Assembly: GCF_001830555.1 (NCBI RefSeq)
Contig: NZ_MIAM01000006.1
Coordinates: 699-63,671, forward strand
Origin: Sphingopyxis sp. RIFCSPHIGHO2_12_FULL_65_19
GTDB taxonomy: Bacteria; Pseudomonadota; Alphaproteobacteria; Sphingomonadales; Sphingomonadaceae
Direction of reading: 5' to 3'
DNA length: 62,973 nucleotides
Part shown: positions 61,064-62,973 of the stretch, one piece after another
Layout of the letters: each line of letters opens with the position of its first letter
Position numbering within the stretch: position 1 is the stretch's first letter
The notes under the pieces: generated by a model
What the model was told of the DNA's origin: nothing
Seen by the model: the letters and a program-made list of their open reading frames with translations, nothing else
Database searches by the model: none
Position numbers and translations under genes: made by a program

Positions 61064-62581
61064 ATGCGACGTTTGACGATCAGGCGACCGGTGCGGGGAA
61101 CGGCGCTGCTGCTGGCGGCCGCCGCGATGCTGGCGGAGCTTCCCGCCGGTGCCTCGCCGGTCGCCGCGGTGCACGATATCGTCTATGTGGGCGCGCGGGC
61201 GATCGATCCCGAAACCGGACTCGATGCCAAGCGTAACATAGCGGTCGATGGCGACCGGATCGCCGCCGTCAGCGAGACTCCCTTGAAGGGGCGGCGCGTG
61301 ATCGATGCGCGCAGCCTCGTCGCGGCGCCGGGCTTCATCGACATCCATTCGCACGCGACGACGCATGAAGCGGCGCGCTATCAGGCCAAGGATGGGGTGA
61401 CAACGCGGCTCGAGCTAGAGATCGGCACCTGGCCGATTTCGGCGTGGTACGATGCGAAGCATGGGCGCGAGCTTTTGAATTATGGCAGCAGCGTCAGCCA
61501 TACCGCGCTGCGCTATTTCATCCAGAAAGGCGAGGGCGCGGCGGGACTGGCGGCGTTGCGCGATCCGATGGAGAAATTCGGTGCCGAGGAAGCCGGCGAA
61601 GCCTTGTCCGGCGCCGCGTCGCAGCGCCTGGTCGCGCTGATCGAACAAGGCGTACGCGAGGGAGCGGTCGGTATCGGCAGCGGCACCCAATATGCGCCGG
61701 GCATTTCGCGGCGCGAGATGCTGGATGTCACCGCTCTCGCCGCACGGACCGCGACCTGCCTGTTCACCCACATCCGCTATGGCAGCCTCGTCGAACCCGA
61801 CAGCAGTTTTGAAGCGGTGCAGGAAAGCCTCGCCAATGCCGCCGCGACCGGCGGCTGCATCCATGTCGCGCACATCAACAGCATGGCGATGCGCGACGCG
61901 CCGTTCATGGCGGCGCTGATGCGCGACGCGCATGCGCGCGGCGTCGATATCACGACCGAAACCTATCCGTGGGGCGGTTCGGTGGATGCGGTGCGCAGCC
62001 ATTTCTTCGATCCGGGCTGGGAGGAGCGCTGGGGCGTCGGCGTCGGCGACCTGCAATCGCGCAGCACCGGAAAGCGGCTGACGCAGGACGAATTCGACGC
62101 GCTCCGTGCGGGTGCGGCCGACGACGGCATCATCATGCATATGAATGGCGAAGCCACGATCGCGGCGCTGTTAAGGGATCCGTCGGTGCTGATCGCAAGC
62201 GACGGCGGGCGGATCGAGGGGCCGAACGGCCACCCACGCTCCGCCGGAACCTTCGCCCGCCTGCTCGGCCATTATGTGCGCGAGACTGGAACGCTTAGCC
62301 TCGTCGCGGCGCTGCGCAAGATCACGCTGATGCCGGCGCAGCGCCTCGAATTCTTCGTTCCCGCGATGAAGCGCAAGGGCCGGCTCCAGTCCGGCATGGA
62401 CGCCGACATCGTGCTTTTCGATCCGGCCACGGTCGGCACGCGCGCGACCTATGGCGACGCGGCGCGCTATTCGGACGGTTTTCGCTATGTGATGGTGAAC
62501 GGCGTGCTCGTGATCGACGGCGGAAAGCCTGTCGAAGGCGTCAGCCCGGGACGCCCCATCTTTTCGAAGTATAAGTCATGA
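61064..62581 (+). CDS. Exported D-aminoacylase-type amidohydrolase
   Basis: 505-residue metal-dependent amidohydrolase. Signal sequence (RLTIRRPVRGTALLLAAAAML) directs it to the periplasm. Motifs: FIDIHSHATTHEAARYQAKDG (metal-binding His pair), LELEIGTWP, GIGSGTQYAPG, HIRYGSLVEPDSSF, HVAHINSMAM, DITTETYPWGGS, LIASDGGRIEGPNGHP (catalytic Asp), and an Arg-rich C-terminal cap GMDADIVLFDPATVG. This is the N-acyl-D-amino-acid deacylase/D-glutamate deacylase group, fitting the D-amino-acid context. Start at 61064; a GTG at 61043 is possible. Its stop overlaps the next start (ATGA). Confidence 0.88.
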   Translation: MRRLTIRRPVRGTALLLAAAAMLAELPAGASPVAAVHDIVYVGARAIDPETGLDAKRNIAVDGDRIAAVSETPLKGRRVIDARSLVAAPGFIDIHSHATTHEAARYQAKDGVTTRLELEIGTWPISAWYDAKHGRELLNYGSSVSHTALRYFIQKGEGAAGLAALRDPMEKFGAEEAGEALSGAASQRLVALIEQGVREGAVGIGSGTQYAPGISRREMLDVTALAARTATCLFTHIRYGSLVEPDSSFEAVQESLANAAATGGCIHVAHINSMAMRDAPFMAALMRDAHARGVDITTETYPWGGSVDAVRSHFFDPGWEERWGVGVGDLQSRSTGKRLTQDEFDALRAGAADDGIIMHMNGEATIAALLRDPSVLIASDGGRIEGPNGHPRSAGTFARLLGHYVRETGTLSLVAALRKITLMPAQRLEFFVPAMKRKGRLQSGMDADIVLFDPATVGTRATYGDAARYSDGFRYVMVNGVLVIDGGKPVEGVSPGRPIFSKYKS

Positions 62582-62973
62582 CGGTCGTGCTCGACCAGCC
62601 AGCAGGGGCGGCCGTCCCGGGCCTTCCGGTCCTCGACCTGCCGAAACCCTATCTGCTCTTTCTCGGCGATGCGGTGGACACGGCATTTTTGAAGACGGGG
62701 CTGGGTCTGCGTGACTGGGCGCCCGGCCTCTGCATCGCCGAGCATGGATGCGCGGGCGCGCCTGCGACGCTCGGGCTCCCGGCAATGGCGCCGCGCGAAG
62801 CCCATGCGGCTGGCGCGCGCGCGCTTGTTCTTTCCGCGGCGTCGATCGGCGGCGCGATCCGCGACAGTTGGATCCCCTATCTGGTCGACGCACTGGAAGC
62901 GGGGCTCGATATTATCAGCGGCGCGCACGACCGGCTGGGCGACAATCCGCAGCTTCGTCAGGCTGCCGAGGCT
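62578..62973 (+). CDS. dgcN: DgcN-like DUF1611 protein (3' truncated by window end)
   Basis: The first 132 codons, MTVVLDQPAGAAVPGLPVLD, then LPKPYLLFLGDAVDTAFLKTGLGLRDWAPGLC. This is the N-terminal region of DUF1611 proteins (LPKPYLLFLGDA...KTG and GLRDWAP are conserved). In Pseudoalteromonas, DgcN N-acetylates D-glutamate, which DgcA then racemises; alternatively it may handle other D-acidic amino acids or dipeptides. Its ATG overlaps the stop of the deacylase gene. The P-loop-containing C-terminal part of the family is outside the window. Confidence 0.85.
   Translation, partial: MTVVLDQPAGAAVPGLPVLDLPKPYLLFLGDAVDTAFLKTGLGLRDWAPGLCIAEHGCAGAPATLGLPAMAPREAHAAGARALVLSAASIGGAIRDSWIPYLVDALEAGLDIISGAHDRLGDNPQLRQAAEA

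Noticed and set aside
1..62973. CRISPR array or insertion sequence
   Set aside because: No regular direct repeats with unique spacers and no transposase gene were seen.

Overview
The window is high-GC chromosomal DNA of an alphaproteobacterium, most likely a sphingomonad (order Sphingomonadales; Sphingopyxis-like is a guess). The grounds are the gene content (SecA with a C-terminal zinc motif, a GreA/GreB variant typical of the group, a linked SigF/NrsF/bufferin operon, an Anbu cluster, TonB receptors), frequent ATGA start-stop overlaps and short palindromic intergenic repeats. It opens in the 3' end of a YbaK/PrdX-type deacylase gene and closes inside a DgcN-like (DUF1611) gene.

Layout. 1-6057: fghA, a quinone oxidoreductase, a DEAD-box helicase, an HI0933-type flavoprotein, a 59-residue helix-turn-helix protein and a GreA/GreB factor. 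6141-9705: a complete bufferin (copper-binding modified peptide) operon bufA-bufB-bufC-doxX joined to its ECF sigma factor SigF and anti-sigma NrsF, preceded by a textbook SigF promoter. 9718-13746: two head-GIN proteins behind a long palindrome, an SDR, and two envelope proteins. 13798-16959: a short secreted TTG-start ORF, a terminator-like hairpin and secA, an arrangement reminiscent of SecM control. 17165-21137: the Anbu (ancestral proteasome-like) cluster. 21210-28027: acetyl-CoA synthetase, an ALDH7-type dehydrogenase, thiolase-like and enoyl-CoA hydratase genes, and a fructose-6-phosphate aldolase/transaldolase. 28196-43344: housekeeping genes (radA-cvpA-NifU-like-CPA2 antiporter, aroK-aroB, xerD, accA, an M48 protease, two orphan Flp pilins, mutT, comF-grxC-DUF1178).

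43394-55401 is an accessory island next to tRNA-Arg(CCT). It carries a decayed Sel1-repeat gene, a retron-type reverse transcriptase fused to a trypsin-like protease with a candidate msr-msd RNA just upstream, a KAP P-loop NTPase, a PD-(D/E)XK nuclease, a 1037-residue adenine-type DNA methyltransferase (these four on one strand, like an operon), a membrane protein, and a RES-toxin/long Xre-MbcA-ParS-type antitoxin pair. The combination looks like a composite defence cassette and is the best candidate for something undescribed.

55402-62973 is a catabolic locus resembling D-glutamate/N-acyl-D-amino-acid use: threonine aldolase family enzyme, DgcA-like enolase-superfamily epimerase, RpiR-family regulator, TonB receptor, D-aminoacylase-type amidohydrolase and DgcN-like enzyme. 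A shared TGACA-N6-TGTCA palindrome in both intergenic regions is a likely operator for the RpiR protein.
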